Shown here one piece after another: positions 18,637-27,970 of a stretch of DNA of 64,000 bases; the first letter of the stretch is position 1, and each line of letters starts with the position of its first letter. Under the pieces are notes generated by a model. It had not been told where the DNA came from. It was given only the letters and a program-made list of their open reading frames with translations, and searched no databases. The DNA comes from Streptococcus cristatus AS 1.3089 (GTDB lineage Bacteria > Bacillota > Bacilli > Lactobacillales > Streptococcaceae): the NCBI RefSeq assembly GCF_000385925.1, contig NC_021175.1, forward strand, positions 1,776,213-1,840,212. The letters are read 5' to 3'. The translations under genes were made by a program, and so were the position numbers.

Positions 18637-18670
18637 GAGAAAAAGAAAAGTACATGTTTACACATGTACT
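18637..18670 (-). terminator. Riboswitch-linked terminator before the symporter gene
   Basis: AGTACATG/CATGTACT pairs with a 6-base loop and is followed by TTTTCTTTTT on the minus strand. It lies 38 bases past the glycine aptamer and 25 bases before the symporter start, the position of an expression platform. Confidence 0.8.
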
Positions 18671-18708
18671 CTGGATGCTTGAGAATGACCGACTTCTGTC
18701 CTTCCCTT

Positions 18709-18794
18709 GCTCTGTCCTTTTACCTGAGAGTTTGAGCGGTTCTAAACCGCCTTGCCCCTTCGGTGCCAATCATGGTCTCTCCAGAGTTCCGTCC
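18709..18794 (-). ncRNA. Glycine riboswitch aptamer (gcvT-type, single)
   Basis: The minus strand shows the conserved glycine aptamer blocks in order: GGACGGAACTCTGGAGAGA, ACCGAAGGGGCAAG, a hairpin GGCGGTTTAGAACCGCT, and CTCTCAGGTAAAAGGACAGAGC. Only one aptamer is seen; many gcvT-operon switches have two. It precedes a terminator and an AGCS symporter gene. From the known streptococcal class of single glycine switches ahead of symporters I expect glycine to turn expression off, but the sequence alone does not prove direction. Confidence 0.93.
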
Positions 18795-18866
18795 ATTTCA
18801 CAGTCATAAGGTTCAAACGCTTATTTCTGAAAAACTTCATTCGGTGTTTATTCTAAATTTTCTATT

Positions 18867-18895
18867 ATTTTAAAATAATATTCGGTTTTTGTCAA
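18867..18895 (-). promoter_or_regulatory. Promoter of the glycine riboswitch transcript
   Basis: A textbook sigma-A promoter on the minus strand: TTGACA (18895-18890), 17-base spacer, TAAAAT (18872-18867). Confidence 0.85.
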
Positions 18896-19092
18896 TATTT
18901 TATGAAAAACTTTGAATATTGTATTGACCCCAAAAGGTCAGACAGATAATTTATTCAAAGGTGAGATGATAGTAACTCATAGAATCTCCTTGGTTACCTG
19001 TTGATGTGGTTATTTATGATTTACACTAATTGAAGTTCTGTAAGTTTTTTGCACTATGTTTTACAATTTTTCATTCCTTAAAATATTGACAA

Positions 19093-19175
19093 CATTCTTC
19101 CAAGAGTTAGTCAAGAAAAATTTTAGAAAGTTCTGCTAGTTCAGCACTGGTTTCTTGCTTGACTTGTAGTCAATG
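19093..19175 (-). pseudogene. Decayed duplicate of the accA 3' end
   Basis: Positions 19097-19164 align without gaps to 19981-20048, part of the accA coding end. I count 57 of 68 identical bases (about 84%), with weaker similarity continuing on both sides. It lies 884 bases from the intact copy in the same orientation and has no reading frame of its own. The AhpD-like gene is enclosed between the two copies, which suggests it arrived by an event that duplicated the accA tail. The rest of 18901-19220 shows no gene. Confidence 0.75.
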
Positions 19176-19220
19176 AAAAAGAATGGGTCGTTCTACAAAG
19201 CCCTTCTCACCCCTCAAAGA

Positions 19221-19769
19221 CTAGGCATAAGGCTGCAATTCTGGATTGATTGGTGTGTTTGCTAGATTATTGGCATAATTGCAGAGGGTTGCAAGACTAA
19301 CACCCAGAACTACATCCAGAGCATTTTCATGCGTATAGCCGGCTTCTAGGAAGTCTGCCAAAGCCTCATCTCCGACTCGTCCCTTGGTATTGATGACAGC
19401 AATGGTAAATTTGGCAAGTGTATCTAGCTTCGGATCTGTATCTATCGGCGTACGATTGCGTAGAGCCTCCAAAAGATCATCATTCATTTGAATCTGCTTG
19501 ATTGAAAAAGCTGTGTGACCCGCCACACAGAAGGCGCAGCCGTTGGTAACTGCAGCTGTAATCTGCACTACTTCCCGCTCAGTCGGTGTCAGGCTGTTGC
19601 GGCGATTGATAGCTCCAACTGTCCGATAAGTTTCCAAGGCCGTTGGTGCATTGGCCAAAAGACCGATAAGATTGGGAATGTAACCACCGTTATCTTTTTG
19701 AACAGTTTCCAGGACCTCTTTTACCTCGGCAGGTGCGGACTCAATTGTGTGGATAGTAAATTCTGACAT
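19221..19769 (-). CDS. Carboxymuconolactone decarboxylase / AhpD-like family protein
   Basis: The 182-residue protein carries the AhpD-like signature in TNGCAFCVAGHTAF: a CxxC redox pair followed by His, as in alkylhydroperoxidase-type enzymes, with the conserved upstream stretch LTPTEREVVQITAAVTNG. This suggests thiol-dependent peroxide reduction; the physiological reductant and substrate are unknown. I chose the ATG at 19769 (MSEFTIHTIE), which has GAGG upstream; the ATG four codons earlier overlaps that ribosome site. The gene lies between a decayed accA tail and the real accA, so it may be a lineage-specific insertion. Confidence 0.85.
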   Translation of the reverse strand: MSEFTIHTIESAPAEVKEVLETVQKDNGGYIPNLIGLLANAPTALETYRTVGAINRRNSLTPTEREVVQITAAVTNGCAFCVAGHTAFSIKQIQMNDDLLEALRNRTPIDTDPKLDTLAKFTIAVINTKGRVGDEALADFLEAGYTHENALDVVLGVSLATLCNYANNLANTPINPELQPYA

Positions 19770-19923
19770 ATGAAACCTCATTTCTTTTGATTAGCAACTA
19801 TCTTAACATAGGTCTGACAGCTTGTATAATATATATTTTATATGACCTCTATAAAGAGAATATATTGCCACATGTCAAACTAAAATATATTACCACCTTA
19901 ACTGTCTCCATACCTCTCTCAAG

Positions 19924-19949
19924 CAAGAAAAAGAAGCCCTAAGGCTTCT
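19924..19949 (-). terminator. Terminator of the fab-acc cluster
   Basis: On the minus strand AGAAGCC/GGCTTCT with a 4-base loop is followed by TTTTTCTTG, directly at the accA stop. Confidence 0.85.
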
Positions 19950-19951
19950 GA

Positions 19952-20722
19952 CTAATATTTTCTAAAACGTTGATAGCGATCTTCCAAAAGTTGCTCGAGA
20001 GAAAGTTTAGAAAGTTCCGCTAATTCGGTACTGATTTCTTGCTTGACTGTAGCTAAGAGCTCATTTTTATTAAAGCCACGTTCGGGGATAACCTTATCAA
20101 CGACACCCATCTGCAAAAGCTCATGCGAGGTGATTTTCATCATCTCAGCCGCCTCCATTGCTCGGCTGCCATCCTTCCATAAAATGGAAGCAAAGCCTTC
20201 CGGACTGAGAATGGCATACATAGAGTTTTCCAGCATCCAGACCCTGTCAGCCACTGCTAAGGCCAGCGCCCCACCAGAGCCACCCTCACCAATGATAATG
20301 GCAATAATGGGCACTTTCAGATCACTCATTTCCATGAGATTACGGGCAATGGCTTCTCCCTGTCCGCGCTCCTCAGCACCGACGCCAGGATAGGCACCAG
20401 CTGTATTGATAAAAGTCACGACTGGACGGCCGAATTTCTCAGCCTGCTTCATGAGACGTAGGGCCTTGCGATAGCCTTCCGGATGGGGCTGACCAAAGTT
20501 CCGTCGCAAATTATCCTGCAAATTGCGACCTTTTTGAATACCGACCACTGTGACTGGCTGACCATTTAAGGTTCCGATACCGCCAATGACAGCACCATCA
20601 TCACGGAAACCACGATCTCCGTGCAACTCCACAAAATCATCAAAAATGCCTTGGGCAAAATCCAGAGCCGTCAAACGGGACTGATCACGCGCTGCTTTGA
20701 TAATCTGACTGATTTTTGTCAT
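19952..20722 (-). CDS. accA: Acetyl-CoA carboxylase carboxyltransferase subunit alpha
   Basis: With AccD transfers CO2 from carboxybiotin to acetyl-CoA, making malonyl-CoA. The 256-residue protein is the short form without a long N-terminal extension. It shows crotonase-fold signatures [56 protein letters not shown] and [16 protein letters not shown]. The ATG overlaps the accD stop by 4 bases. Last gene of the fab-acc cluster, ending at a strong terminator. A decayed copy of its 3' end lies 884 bases downstream. Confidence 0.96.
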   Translation of the reverse strand: MTKISQIIKAARDQSRLTALDFAQGIFDDFVELHGDRGFRDDGAVIGGIGTLNGQPVTVVGIQKGRNLQDNLRRNFGQPHPEGYRKALRLMKQAEKFGRPVVTFINTAGAYPGVGAEERGQGEAIARNLMEMSDLKVPIIAIIIGEGGSGGALALAVADRVWMLENSMYAILSPEGFASILWKDGSRAMEAAEMMKITSHELLQMGVVDKVIPERGFNKNELLATVKQEISTELAELSKLSLEQLLEDRYQRFRKY

Positions 20723-21582
20723 TGGTCACCTCCATGAAAGCTCAAGAGAGTAGCAATCCGATCTCGCAATTCACCACGTTTGACAATCGCATCAACAAAG
20801 CCATGCTCCAGCAAGAACTCTGCCTTTTGAAAGTCATCTGGCAATTTTTCCCTTACAGTAGACTCAATAACCCGACGGCCAGCAAAGCCTACCAAGGCCT
20901 GCGCTTCTGCCAAGATAATATCACCTTCCATAGCAAAAGAGGCTGTGACACCACCTGTTGTCGGATCTGTCAAAACGGTTAGGTAAAAAAGACCAGCCTT
21001 TGAATGACGTTGTACAGCAGCAGACGTTTTGGCCATTTGCATCAGGCTCATGATGCCCTCCTGCATGCGGGCACCGCCAGAAGCCGTAAACAGAACGACT
21101 GGCAATTTATGCTCTGTCGCATACTCAAAGAGACGGGTAATCTTTTCACCGACAACCGTTCCCATGGAAGCCATGATAAAGTTGGAATCCATGATCCCAA
21201 GGGCTGTTTTTTGTCCCTTGATACTAGCTATCCCCGTCAAAACGGCCTCATCTAGGCCAGTCTTTGCCCGTGTCTCCGCCAGTTTTTCTCGATAATTTGG
21301 AAAACGCAAGGGATCTGTCGTCTCAATACCAGTGAACAATTCCTCAAAGCTTCCTTGATCCACCGTCAAGCTCAGGCGCTCAAAAGCTGAAATCCGAAAA
21401 GTATAGCCACAGCTTGGACAGACACGTTCTGCCCCCAAATCTTTTTGATAAATGGTATGCTTACAACCTGGGCACTTAGAAAAAAGCTCATCTGGAACTT
21501 CTGGTTTTGGCTGAGGCAAGGCACGAGAGGAACGATTAGGATTGATCCGAATATATTTATCCTTTTTTGAAAACAAAGGCAT
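20719..21582 (-). CDS. accD: Acetyl-CoA carboxylase carboxyltransferase subunit beta
   Basis: Partner of AccA. The 287-residue protein has the N-terminal four-cysteine zinc ribbon (CPGC at about 37-40, CPSC at about 56-59) and the carboxyltransferase core with [42 protein letters not shown] and [17 protein letters not shown]. The [18 protein letters not shown] start matches streptococcal relatives. It is separated from accC by 65 bases that hold a stem-loop. Confidence 0.96.
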   Translation of the reverse strand: MPLFSKKDKYIRINPNRSSRALPQPKPEVPDELFSKCPGCKHTIYQKDLGAERVCPSCGYTFRISAFERLSLTVDQGSFEELFTGIETTDPLRFPNYREKLAETRAKTGLDEAVLTGIASIKGQKTALGIMDSNFIMASMGTVVGEKITRLFEYATEHKLPVVLFTASGGARMQEGIMSLMQMAKTSAAVQRHSKAGLFYLTVLTDPTTGGVTASFAMEGDIILAEAQALVGFAGRRVIESTVREKLPDDFQKAEFLLEHGFVDAIVKRGELRDRIATLLSFHGGDQ

Positions 21583-21606
21583 TGCTTACTCCTTCATTAA
21601 ATTTTA

Positions 21607-21639
21607 GAGTGATTCTGCTTCTTTCAAACAAAATCACTC
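21607..21639 (-). other. Stem-loop between accC and accD
   Basis: GAGTGATT/AATCACTC forms an 8-bp stem around a 17-base loop and is followed on the minus strand by TAAAATTT. It could be a weak terminator or a processing/stability element that lowers accDA relative to upstream genes. Confidence 0.5.
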
Positions 21640-21647
21640 CTTGTCAT

Positions 21648-23015
21648 CTATTTTTTCTCTTGATAAGCCGGAAGGAACTGCTCCATGAGAAAGGCTGTAT
21701 CATAATCACCAGCAATCACATTAGGATCTGAAATCAAATCCAACTGGAAACTGCTATTGGTCACAACACCGTCAATTTCTAGCTCATAGAGAGCCCGTTG
21801 CATCTTCATCAGGGCATCAAAGCGATTTTCCCCATGAACGATGATTTTGGCAATCATGCTGTCATAGTAAGGGGGAATAGTGTAGCCAGGATAGACGGCT
21901 GAATCCACGCGCAGTCCTACTCCACCACTTGGCAGATAAAGATTGGAAATCTTGCCTGGGCTCGGTGCAAAGTTAAAGGCTGGATTTTCAGCGTTGATCC
22001 GACATTCAATCGCATGACCGCGAATTTCAACATCTTCTTGACTGAAGGATAGCTCTTGACCATCCGCAATCTTAATCTGCTCTTTAACAATATCCACACC
22101 GGTAACAAACTCAGTCACTGGATGCTCAACCTGCACGCGAGTATTCATCTCCATAAAGTAGAATTCGCCCTTGGCTTCATCCAGCAGAAACTCAATCGTT
22201 CCGGCATTTTCATAGCCGACTGACTCAGCAGCCCGAACAGCTGCTTCCCCAATCTGCTGACGCAGGGTTTTCCCAATTGCCACAGACGGACTTTCTTCCA
22301 GCACCTTCTGATTATTCCGCTGCAAAGAGCAGTCCCGCTCGCCCAAGTGGACCACATGCCCCTGCTGATCTGCCAAAATCTGCACTTCAATATGGCGCGC
22401 TGGATAGATGACTCGCTCCATATACATGGCACCATTCCCAAAGGCCGCTTTGGCTTCACTAGAAGCAGACTCAAAGGCTGCCACTAAATCCTCAGCCTTT
22501 TCAACCTTACGAATGCCTTTACCGCCGCCACCAGCAGAAGCTTTGAGCATGACTGGATAGCCTATCTTTTCGGCGACTTCCAAGGCTTCTTCAGAGGTAT
22601 GAACCTCACCATCAGAACCTGGGATGACTGGCACTTTGGCCTTAATCATCTGAGCCCGAGCATTAATCTTGTCCCCCATCAGGTCCATAACAGCACCTGA
22701 AGGTCCAATAAACTTAATGCCGACTTCTTCGCACATAGTCGCAAATTTGGAGTTTTCGCTCAAAAAACCAAAACCAGGATGAATGGCTTCTGCACCTGTC
22801 AGAACAGCCGCAGATAGGACCGCGTTCATATTCAGATAAGAATCCGTAGACTTGGCTGGACCGATACAGACCGCCTCATCAGCCAGTAAGGTATGGAGTG
22901 CTTCTTTGTCAGCCGTTGAATAGACGGCGACCGTATCGATTCCCAGCTCGCGAGCTGCACGAATAATTCTGACCGCAATTTCCCCACGGTTAGCAATTAA
23001 AATTTTACGAAACAT
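21648..23015 (-). CDS. accC: Biotin carboxylase subunit of acetyl-CoA carboxylase
   Basis: ATP-dependent carboxylation of the biotin on AccB. The 455-residue protein has the N-terminal domain start MFRKILIANRGEIAVRIIRAARELG, the ATP-grasp glycine loop KASAGGGGKGIRKV, IQRNNQKVLEE-type substrate motif (SLQRNNQKVLEESPS), and the FLEMNTRVQVEHPVTE-like metal-binding motif. All active-site landmarks are present. It follows fabZ by 18 bases. Confidence 0.97.
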   Translation of the reverse strand: MFRKILIANRGEIAVRIIRAARELGIDTVAVYSTADKEALHTLLADEAVCIGPAKSTDSYLNMNAVLSAAVLTGAEAIHPGFGFLSENSKFATMCEEVGIKFIGPSGAVMDLMGDKINARAQMIKAKVPVIPGSDGEVHTSEEALEVAEKIGYPVMLKASAGGGGKGIRKVEKAEDLVAAFESASSEAKAAFGNGAMYMERVIYPARHIEVQILADQQGHVVHLGERDCSLQRNNQKVLEESPSVAIGKTLRQQIGEAAVRAAESVGYENAGTIEFLLDEAKGEFYFMEMNTRVQVEHPVTEFVTGVDIVKEQIKIADGQELSFSQEDVEIRGHAIECRINAENPAFNFAPSPGKISNLYLPSGGVGLRVDSAVYPGYTIPPYYDSMIAKIIVHGENRFDALMKMQRALYELEIDGVVTNSSFQLDLISDPNVIAGDYDTAFLMEQFLPAYQEKK

Positions 23016-23033
23016 GGTGAAATCTCCTCTTTC

Positions 23034-23456
23034 TTATTGACCAATCGCAAAGGTCAAGGTTCCGCTGGCTGCAAGTTTTCCGTCAACTTCGGCCTTGGCC
23101 TCTACCACTGCAATGGTGCCGCGGCGCTTGACAAACTTAGCTGTCATAATCAATTGATCACCTGGTACAACTTGCTTTTTGAACTTAACCTTGTCCATTC
23201 CTGCATAGAAGACCAGTTTGCCCTTATTTTCTTCTTTAGATAATTCCAGCACACCAGCCGTTTGAGCCAGAGCTTCCATGATTAAGACACCTGGCATAAC
23301 TGGATACTGGGGAAAATGTCCATTAAAGAAAGGCTCGTTGATTGTCACATTTTTCAAAGCAACAATCTCATCTTCACTGACTTCCAAAACACGGTCCACC
23401 AAGAGCATGGGATAACGGTGCGGAAGTGCTTCTTTTATTGCATTGATATCAATCAT
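23034..23456 (-). CDS. fabZ: 3-hydroxyacyl-ACP dehydratase FabZ
   Basis: Dehydrates beta-hydroxyacyl-ACP in fatty-acid elongation. The 140-residue hot-dog protein has the signature [15 protein letters not shown] and the catalytic [19 protein letters not shown], with His in FNGHFP and Glu in MEALAQ. The ATG overlaps the accB stop by 4 bases. Streptococci typically lack FabA and use FabM for unsaturated chains; fabM is at the other end of this cluster. Confidence 0.97.
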   Translation of the reverse strand: MIDINAIKEALPHRYPMLLVDRVLEVSEDEIVALKNVTINEPFFNGHFPQYPVMPGVLIMEALAQTAGVLELSKEENKGKLVFYAGMDKVKFKKQVVPGDQLIMTAKFVKRRGTIAVVEAKAEVDGKLAASGTLTFAIGQ

Positions 23457-23959
23457 TTGATGCGTACCAGCCCTTTCCCAAACTCAACCATTTCTTCATT
23501 CTGAACCAGAATTTCTGTAACCAGACCATCTTTAGGTGCTGGCACTTCATTCATGACCTTCATGGCTTCAATGATCATCAGAGTTTGACCTTTTTTAACT
23601 CGGTCTCCCACATTGACAAAAGCTGGTTTATCTGGTCCTGCGGCCAAGTAGGCCACGCCGACCAATGGACTTTCCACGACATCGCCTTCAGCAGCAGGGG
23701 TTGGAGCCTCTGGAGCCTCTGGAGCCACTTCAGGCGCTGCAGTTGGAGCTGCTTGGGGAGCTAGCTCAAACACAGGTGCGCTTGTTGGCTGCACAGGAGC
23801 TACGATTGGAGCTGCACTGACTGCTGGAGCTGTTGCAACTGCGGCTTGCCCTTCATTCTTGCTGAAAGTCAGCTCATCACTTTGATTTTTATAAGAAAAT
23901 TCACGCAGACTTGATTGGTCAAACTGAGCCATCAAGTCTTTAATTTCATTGATATTCAT
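23453..23959 (-). CDS. accB: Biotin carboxyl carrier protein of acetyl-CoA carboxylase
   Basis: Carries the biotin of acetyl-CoA carboxylase. The 168-residue protein has an N-terminal domain (to about residue 40), a proline/alanine-rich linker (residues about 42-90) and a C-terminal biotinyl domain. The motif is EAMKVMNEV, with K134 as the biotinylated lysine; V replaces the more common M after it. It follows fabF directly (ATG one base past the fabF stop). Confidence 0.96.
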   Translation of the reverse strand: MNINEIKDLMAQFDQSSLREFSYKNQSDELTFSKNEGQAAVATAPAVSAAPIVAPVQPTSAPVFELAPQAAPTAAPEVAPEAPEAPTPAAEGDVVESPLVGVAYLAAGPDKPAFVNVGDRVKKGQTLMIIEAMKVMNEVPAPKDGLVTEILVQNEEMVEFGKGLVRIK

Positions 23960-25192
23960 CTAGTCCTCCCAACGCTTGAATGCCAGAACAGCATTGTGGC
24001 CGCCGAAGCCAAATGTATTGGAAATCGCATAAGGAATCTCTTGCTCCTTGCCTTCCCCAAATACAACATTTGCTTCAATATAATCTGATACTTCTCTTGT
24101 ACCAGCTGTTTTTGGTACAAAACTGTGGCGCATCGCTTCAATAGTCGCAATCGCTTCAACTGCACCAGCTGCACCCAGCAGGTGACCAGTGAATGATTTG
24201 GTGGATGAAACAGGGACATCCTTACCAAAAACAGCTACAATGGCACCACTTTCACCTTTTTCATTAGCAGGAGTTGAAGTTCCGTGAGCATTGATGTAAG
24301 CTACATCTGACGGGCTAATTTCCGCTTCCTCAAGGGCCAATTTCATGGCTTTAATTGCACCCTGACCTTCTGGATGTGGAGAAGTCATATGGTAAGCATC
24401 ACAAGTATTACCGTAGCCAACCACTTCAGCCAAGATAGTCGCTCCACGTTTTTCAGCATGCTCCAGACTTTCAAGAACCAGCATACCAGAGCCTTCTCCC
24501 ATGACAAAGCCATTACGGTCTTTATCAAATGGAATGGAAGCGCGGGTAGGATCTTCTGTAGTTGATAGGGCTGTCAAAGCTTGGAACCCAGCAATGGCAA
24601 AAGGAGTGATAGAAGCTTCTGACCCACCAACTAACATGACATCTTGGAAACCAAACTTGATAGAGCGGAAGGCATCCCCAATAGCATCATTGGAAGAGGC
24701 ACAAGCTGTATTGATTGATTTACAGATACCATTTGCACCAAAGCGCATAGCAACATTCCCCGCTGCCATATTTGGCAAGGCTTTTGGCAAGGTCATTGGT
24801 TTGACACGTTTTGGACCTTTTTCATGCAAACGAATGACTTGATCTTCGATTTCCTTGATACCACCGATACCAGAAGCAACGATGACACCAAAACGATCTT
24901 TATTGATTGCTTCTACATCAAGATTAGCATTTGTTACCGCTTCTTGAGCTGCATACAAGGAATACAAGGAATAATTGTCAAAACGATTAGTATCTTTCTT
25001 GATAAAGTATTTATCAAAAGGAAAGTCTTGAACCTCTGCCGCATTATGAACAGCAAAATCGCTGTGATCAAACTTGGTAATGGGACCAATTCCAATCTTA
25101 CCTTCTTTTAAACTATTCCAAAATTCTTCTGGTGTGTTTCCGATGGGAGAGGTTAATCCATAACCTGTTACAACAACTCGATTTAGTTTCAT
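23960..25192 (-). CDS. fabF: 3-oxoacyl-ACP synthase II
   Basis: Elongating condensing enzyme. The 410-residue thiolase-fold protein has the nucleophile Cys in SINTACASSNDAIGDAF, and the two active-site histidines in NAHGTSTPANE and KSFTGHLLGAAGAVE. It starts MKLNRVVVTGYGLTSPIGN, as usual. It lies 52 bases after fabG and directly before accB. Confidence 0.97.
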   Translation of the reverse strand: MKLNRVVVTGYGLTSPIGNTPEEFWNSLKEGKIGIGPITKFDHSDFAVHNAAEVQDFPFDKYFIKKDTNRFDNYSLYSLYAAQEAVTNANLDVEAINKDRFGVIVASGIGGIKEIEDQVIRLHEKGPKRVKPMTLPKALPNMAAGNVAMRFGANGICKSINTACASSNDAIGDAFRSIKFGFQDVMLVGGSEASITPFAIAGFQALTALSTTEDPTRASIPFDKDRNGFVMGEGSGMLVLESLEHAEKRGATILAEVVGYGNTCDAYHMTSPHPEGQGAIKAMKLALEEAEISPSDVAYINAHGTSTPANEKGESGAIVAVFGKDVPVSSTKSFTGHLLGAAGAVEAIATIEAMRHSFVPKTAGTREVSDYIEANVVFGEGKEQEIPYAISNTFGFGGHNAVLAFKRWED

Positions 25193-25244
25193 AGTAAACT
25201 CCTTTATGATAATTGGTGAACTGTCAAATCCAAATGCATCGCAC

Positions 25245-25979
25245 TTACTGCATGGTCAGCCCGCCATCAATCGCGATGACCTGACCAGTAAGATATTCCT
25301 GTCCTGCCAAGAACAAAGCGACATCAGCCACTTCTTCGGTATTGCCGAACCGTTTCATTGGGATTTGAGCCAGAGAAGCTTCTTTGATTTTTTCAGAAAG
25401 CCCGTCTGTCATATCTGATTCGATAAAGCCTGGGGCAATCACATTGACACGGATATTGCGCCCAGCTACCTCACGAGCAACCGACTTAGAAAATCCAATC
25501 AAGCCAGCTTTAGAGGCTGCATAGTTGGCCTGACCGACATTACCAGTCAAACCGACAACACTTGATAGGTTGATAATTGCTCCCTGACGAGCCTTGGTCA
25601 TTGGTTTCAAGACAGCTTGCGTCATATTGAAGGCTCCAGTCAGATTGACCTTCAGCACTTGCTCGAAGTCTTCCTCTGTCATCTTGAGCATAATCTTATC
25701 GCGGGTAATTCCAGCATTGTTGACCAAGATGTCTACAGAACCCAAAGCCGCAATCGCCTCCTCAACCATTCGCTTGGCATCAGTACCATCAGACACATCA
25801 CCTGAAATAGCCACGACCTTGATCGGATAACCAGCAAACTCAGCTAAAACGTCATCTGAAATTTGACCGCGACCGTTCAAGACAATATTGGCACCTGCAC
25901 TTGCAAACTTATGTGCAATGGCTAAACCGATCCCACGGCTAGAGCCAGTAATAAAAACATTTTTATTCTTTAATTCCAT
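25245..25979 (-). CDS. fabG: 3-oxoacyl-ACP reductase
   Basis: NADPH-dependent reduction of beta-ketoacyl-ACP. The 244-residue short-chain dehydrogenase has the cofactor motif TGSSRGIG near the start, NNAG (NAGITRD) and the catalytic S...YAASKAG. It ends in GQVIAIDGGLTMQ, typical of FabG. It is 12 bases downstream of fabD in the cluster. Confidence 0.97.
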   Translation of the reverse strand: MELKNKNVFITGSSRGIGLAIAHKFASAGANIVLNGRGQISDDVLAEFAGYPIKVVAISGDVSDGTDAKRMVEEAIAALGSVDILVNNAGITRDKIMLKMTEEDFEQVLKVNLTGAFNMTQAVLKPMTKARQGAIINLSSVVGLTGNVGQANYAASKAGLIGFSKSVAREVAGRNIRVNVIAPGFIESDMTDGLSEKIKEASLAQIPMKRFGNTEEVADVALFLAGQEYLTGQVIAIDGGLTMQ

Positions 25980-25991
25980 TGATATTCCCCA

Positions 25992-26912
25992 TTATTTTTC
26001 CAGTAGGGCTGTCAAAGTCTCTACACTTTCAACAGAATGAACAACTGCCGATTTATCAATTTTCTTCATAAAGCCAGACAGGACTTTCCCTGGGCCAATC
26101 TCGATAAATTCTGTCACACCAGCTTCCTGCATTTTAGCGATACTGTCATAGAAACGAACTGGTTCCATGACCTGACGGGCCAGTAATTCCTTAATTCTGC
26201 TAGCTTCCATAATATCCGCTTCTGTATTGCCTACTAGCGGAAGCTGAAATTCAGTAAATTCCGTTTCAGCCAAGACCTGAGCTAATTTCTCACTAGCTGG
26301 TTTCAAGAGTGCCGTATGGAAAGGACCAGAAACATTCAGCGGAATCAAGCGTTTCACACCTGCTTCCTTGAGGAGTTCTACCGCTTTATCCACCGCTGCC
26401 ACATCTCCCCCAATGACGACTTGACCTGGAGTATTGTAATTGGCAGGAGAGACCACTCCTAGCTGACTAGCCTTCTGGCAAGCTTCTTCAATAAGACCTA
26501 CGTCCGCATTTAGCACCGCAACCATCTTTCCAGAACCAGCAGGAGCTGCTTCTTCCATGAAAGCTCCGCGTTTAGCGACTAGAGCTACCGCTGTTTTGAA
26601 GTCCAGCGCGCCAGCAGCTACCAAGGCAGAGTATTCGCCCAGAGAAAGACCAGCTACCATATCAGGACGGATTCCTTTTTCAGCCAGCAGGCGATAAATA
26701 GCAAAAGAAGTTGTCAAAATTGCTGGCTGAGTATAGCGAGTTTGGTTGAGTTTCTCCTCATCTTGGTCAATCAGCGCCCGAACATCATATCCCAGAACCT
26801 GACTCGCTTCCTCAAAGGTCGCCTTGACCACATCATACTGCTCATAGAAGTCACGAGCCATCCCCAGATACTGGGCTCCCTGACCGGCAAAGAGAAAGGC
26901 TGTTTTAGTCAT
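25992..26912 (-). CDS. fabD: Malonyl-CoA:ACP transacylase
   Basis: Loads malonate onto ACP. The 306-residue protein starts MTKTAFLFAGQGAQYLGM, has the nucleophile Ser in GLSLGEYSALVAAG and the catalytic His in SGPFHTALLKPA. I set the start at 26912, with AGGAG about 9 bases upstream. A longer in-frame opening to 27107 is only a shadow over the fabK end. Its ATG overlaps the fabK stop by 8 bases. Confidence 0.96.
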   Translation of the reverse strand: MTKTAFLFAGQGAQYLGMARDFYEQYDVVKATFEEASQVLGYDVRALIDQDEEKLNQTRYTQPAILTTSFAIYRLLAEKGIRPDMVAGLSLGEYSALVAAGALDFKTAVALVAKRGAFMEEAAPAGSGKMVAVLNADVGLIEEACQKASQLGVVSPANYNTPGQVVIGGDVAAVDKAVELLKEAGVKRLIPLNVSGPFHTALLKPASEKLAQVLAETEFTEFQLPLVGNTEADIMEASRIKELLARQVMEPVRFYDSIAKMQEAGVTEFIEIGPGKVLSGFMKKIDKSAVVHSVESVETLTALLEK

Positions 26913-27879
26913 TTCTAGTAACTCCTGCCCAACGTTTTGCTTCTTGCTGAATCTTTTCAGCAGCGCCATAATAGATATCCTTGAGGATTTCTTCGACTGT
27001 TTCTTCCTTGCTGACCAAGCCGGCAATCTGACCGGACATGACAGAACCATTTTCCACATCGCCACGGACAACTGCATTGGCCAAGGCACCAGCACCCAGA
27101 TTTTCAAAAACAGTCAAGTCTGGAGTTTCTTGCTTGAAGGCTTCTTTTTCAGCTTTTTCGAAATCGCGAGTCAGCTTATTCTTGATAGCACGAACCGCAT
27201 GGCCGAAATGCTGAGCAGAGATTGTCGTATCAATATCACGAGCCTTCAAGATCATATCTTTATAATTTTGGTGGGCATTGGATTCCTTAGCCACGACGAA
27301 GCGTGTTCCGACCTGAACAGCCTCTGCCCCCAGCATAAATCCAGCTGCAGCACCAGAGCCATCCGCAATACCACCAGCTGCAATAACTGGAATGCTGACT
27401 GCTTCTACGACCTGACGAACCAAAGTCATGGTCGTTAACTTACCGATGTGACCACCGGCTTCCATCCCTTCAGCAATGACGGCATCCGCTCCGATTTTTT
27501 CCATCCGTTTAGCCAGAGCTACACTTGGTACAACAGGAATCACAGTAATACCTGCCTCGTGGAAACGAGCCATGTACTTACTTGGATTGCCGGCACCAGT
27601 CGTCACCACTTTTACACCCTCTTCAATGACGAGGTCCACGATGTCATCTACAAAAGGCGACAAAAGCATGATATTGACACCGAAAGGACGATCGGTCAAA
27701 GACTTAATCTTGTCAATATTGGCTTTCACCACTTCCTTAGGCGCATTTCCGCCACCAATGATCCCAAGACCACCAGCCTTTGAAACCGCACCAGCCAAGT
27801 CACCATCTGCAACCCAAGCCATACCACCTTGGAAAATAGGATATTTAATATCTAATAATTCTGTAATTCGTGTTTGCAT
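26905..27879 (-). CDS. fabK: Enoyl-ACP reductase II (FMN-dependent)
   Basis: Flavoprotein that performs the last reduction of each elongation cycle; the FabK type is resistant to triclosan. The 324-residue TIM-barrel protein starts MQTRITELLDIKYPIFQGGMAW and shows GGLGIIGGGNAP, MEAGGHIGKLTT and PVIAAGGIADG. I set the start at 27879, with AGGAAGG upstream. An in-frame extension to 28002 runs back through a FabT operator and a stem-loop and is unlikely. A FabT-type operator and a stem-loop lie in the gap before it. Confidence 0.96.
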   Translation of the reverse strand: MQTRITELLDIKYPIFQGGMAWVADGDLAGAVSKAGGLGIIGGGNAPKEVVKANIDKIKSLTDRPFGVNIMLLSPFVDDIVDLVIEEGVKVVTTGAGNPSKYMARFHEAGITVIPVVPSVALAKRMEKIGADAVIAEGMEAGGHIGKLTTMTLVRQVVEAVSIPVIAAGGIADGSGAAAGFMLGAEAVQVGTRFVVAKESNAHQNYKDMILKARDIDTTISAQHFGHAVRAIKNKLTRDFEKAEKEAFKQETPDLTVFENLGAGALANAVVRGDVENGSVMSGQIAGLVSKEETVEEILKDIYYGAAEKIQQEAKRWAGVTRND

Positions 27880-27948
27880 AATACCTTCCTCATAATCATT
27901 GCTTAAGTAATAGCTTGAGCCCAAACCTCTAGATAGCAACCTTTTTAC

Positions 27949-27961
27949 TTTGAAATTCAAA
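27949..27961 (-). promoter_or_regulatory. FabT-type operator before fabK
   Basis: TTTGA-AAT-TCAAA, an exact inverted repeat of the same form as the operators at fabT and fabM, lies 70 bases before fabK. The -10-like sequence next to it is poor (TAATAG/AATAGT). Confidence 0.65.
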
Positions 27962-27970
27962 CTATTACCT

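Noticed and set aside
18612..18665. Longer symporter frame.
   Set aside because: It starts within the riboswitch terminator stem and would be translated only if that hairpin were open; the family start is at 18611.
26913..27107. Longer fabD frame.
   Set aside because: It overlaps the fabK coding end in another frame; FabD proteins begin at MTKTAFLFAGQG.
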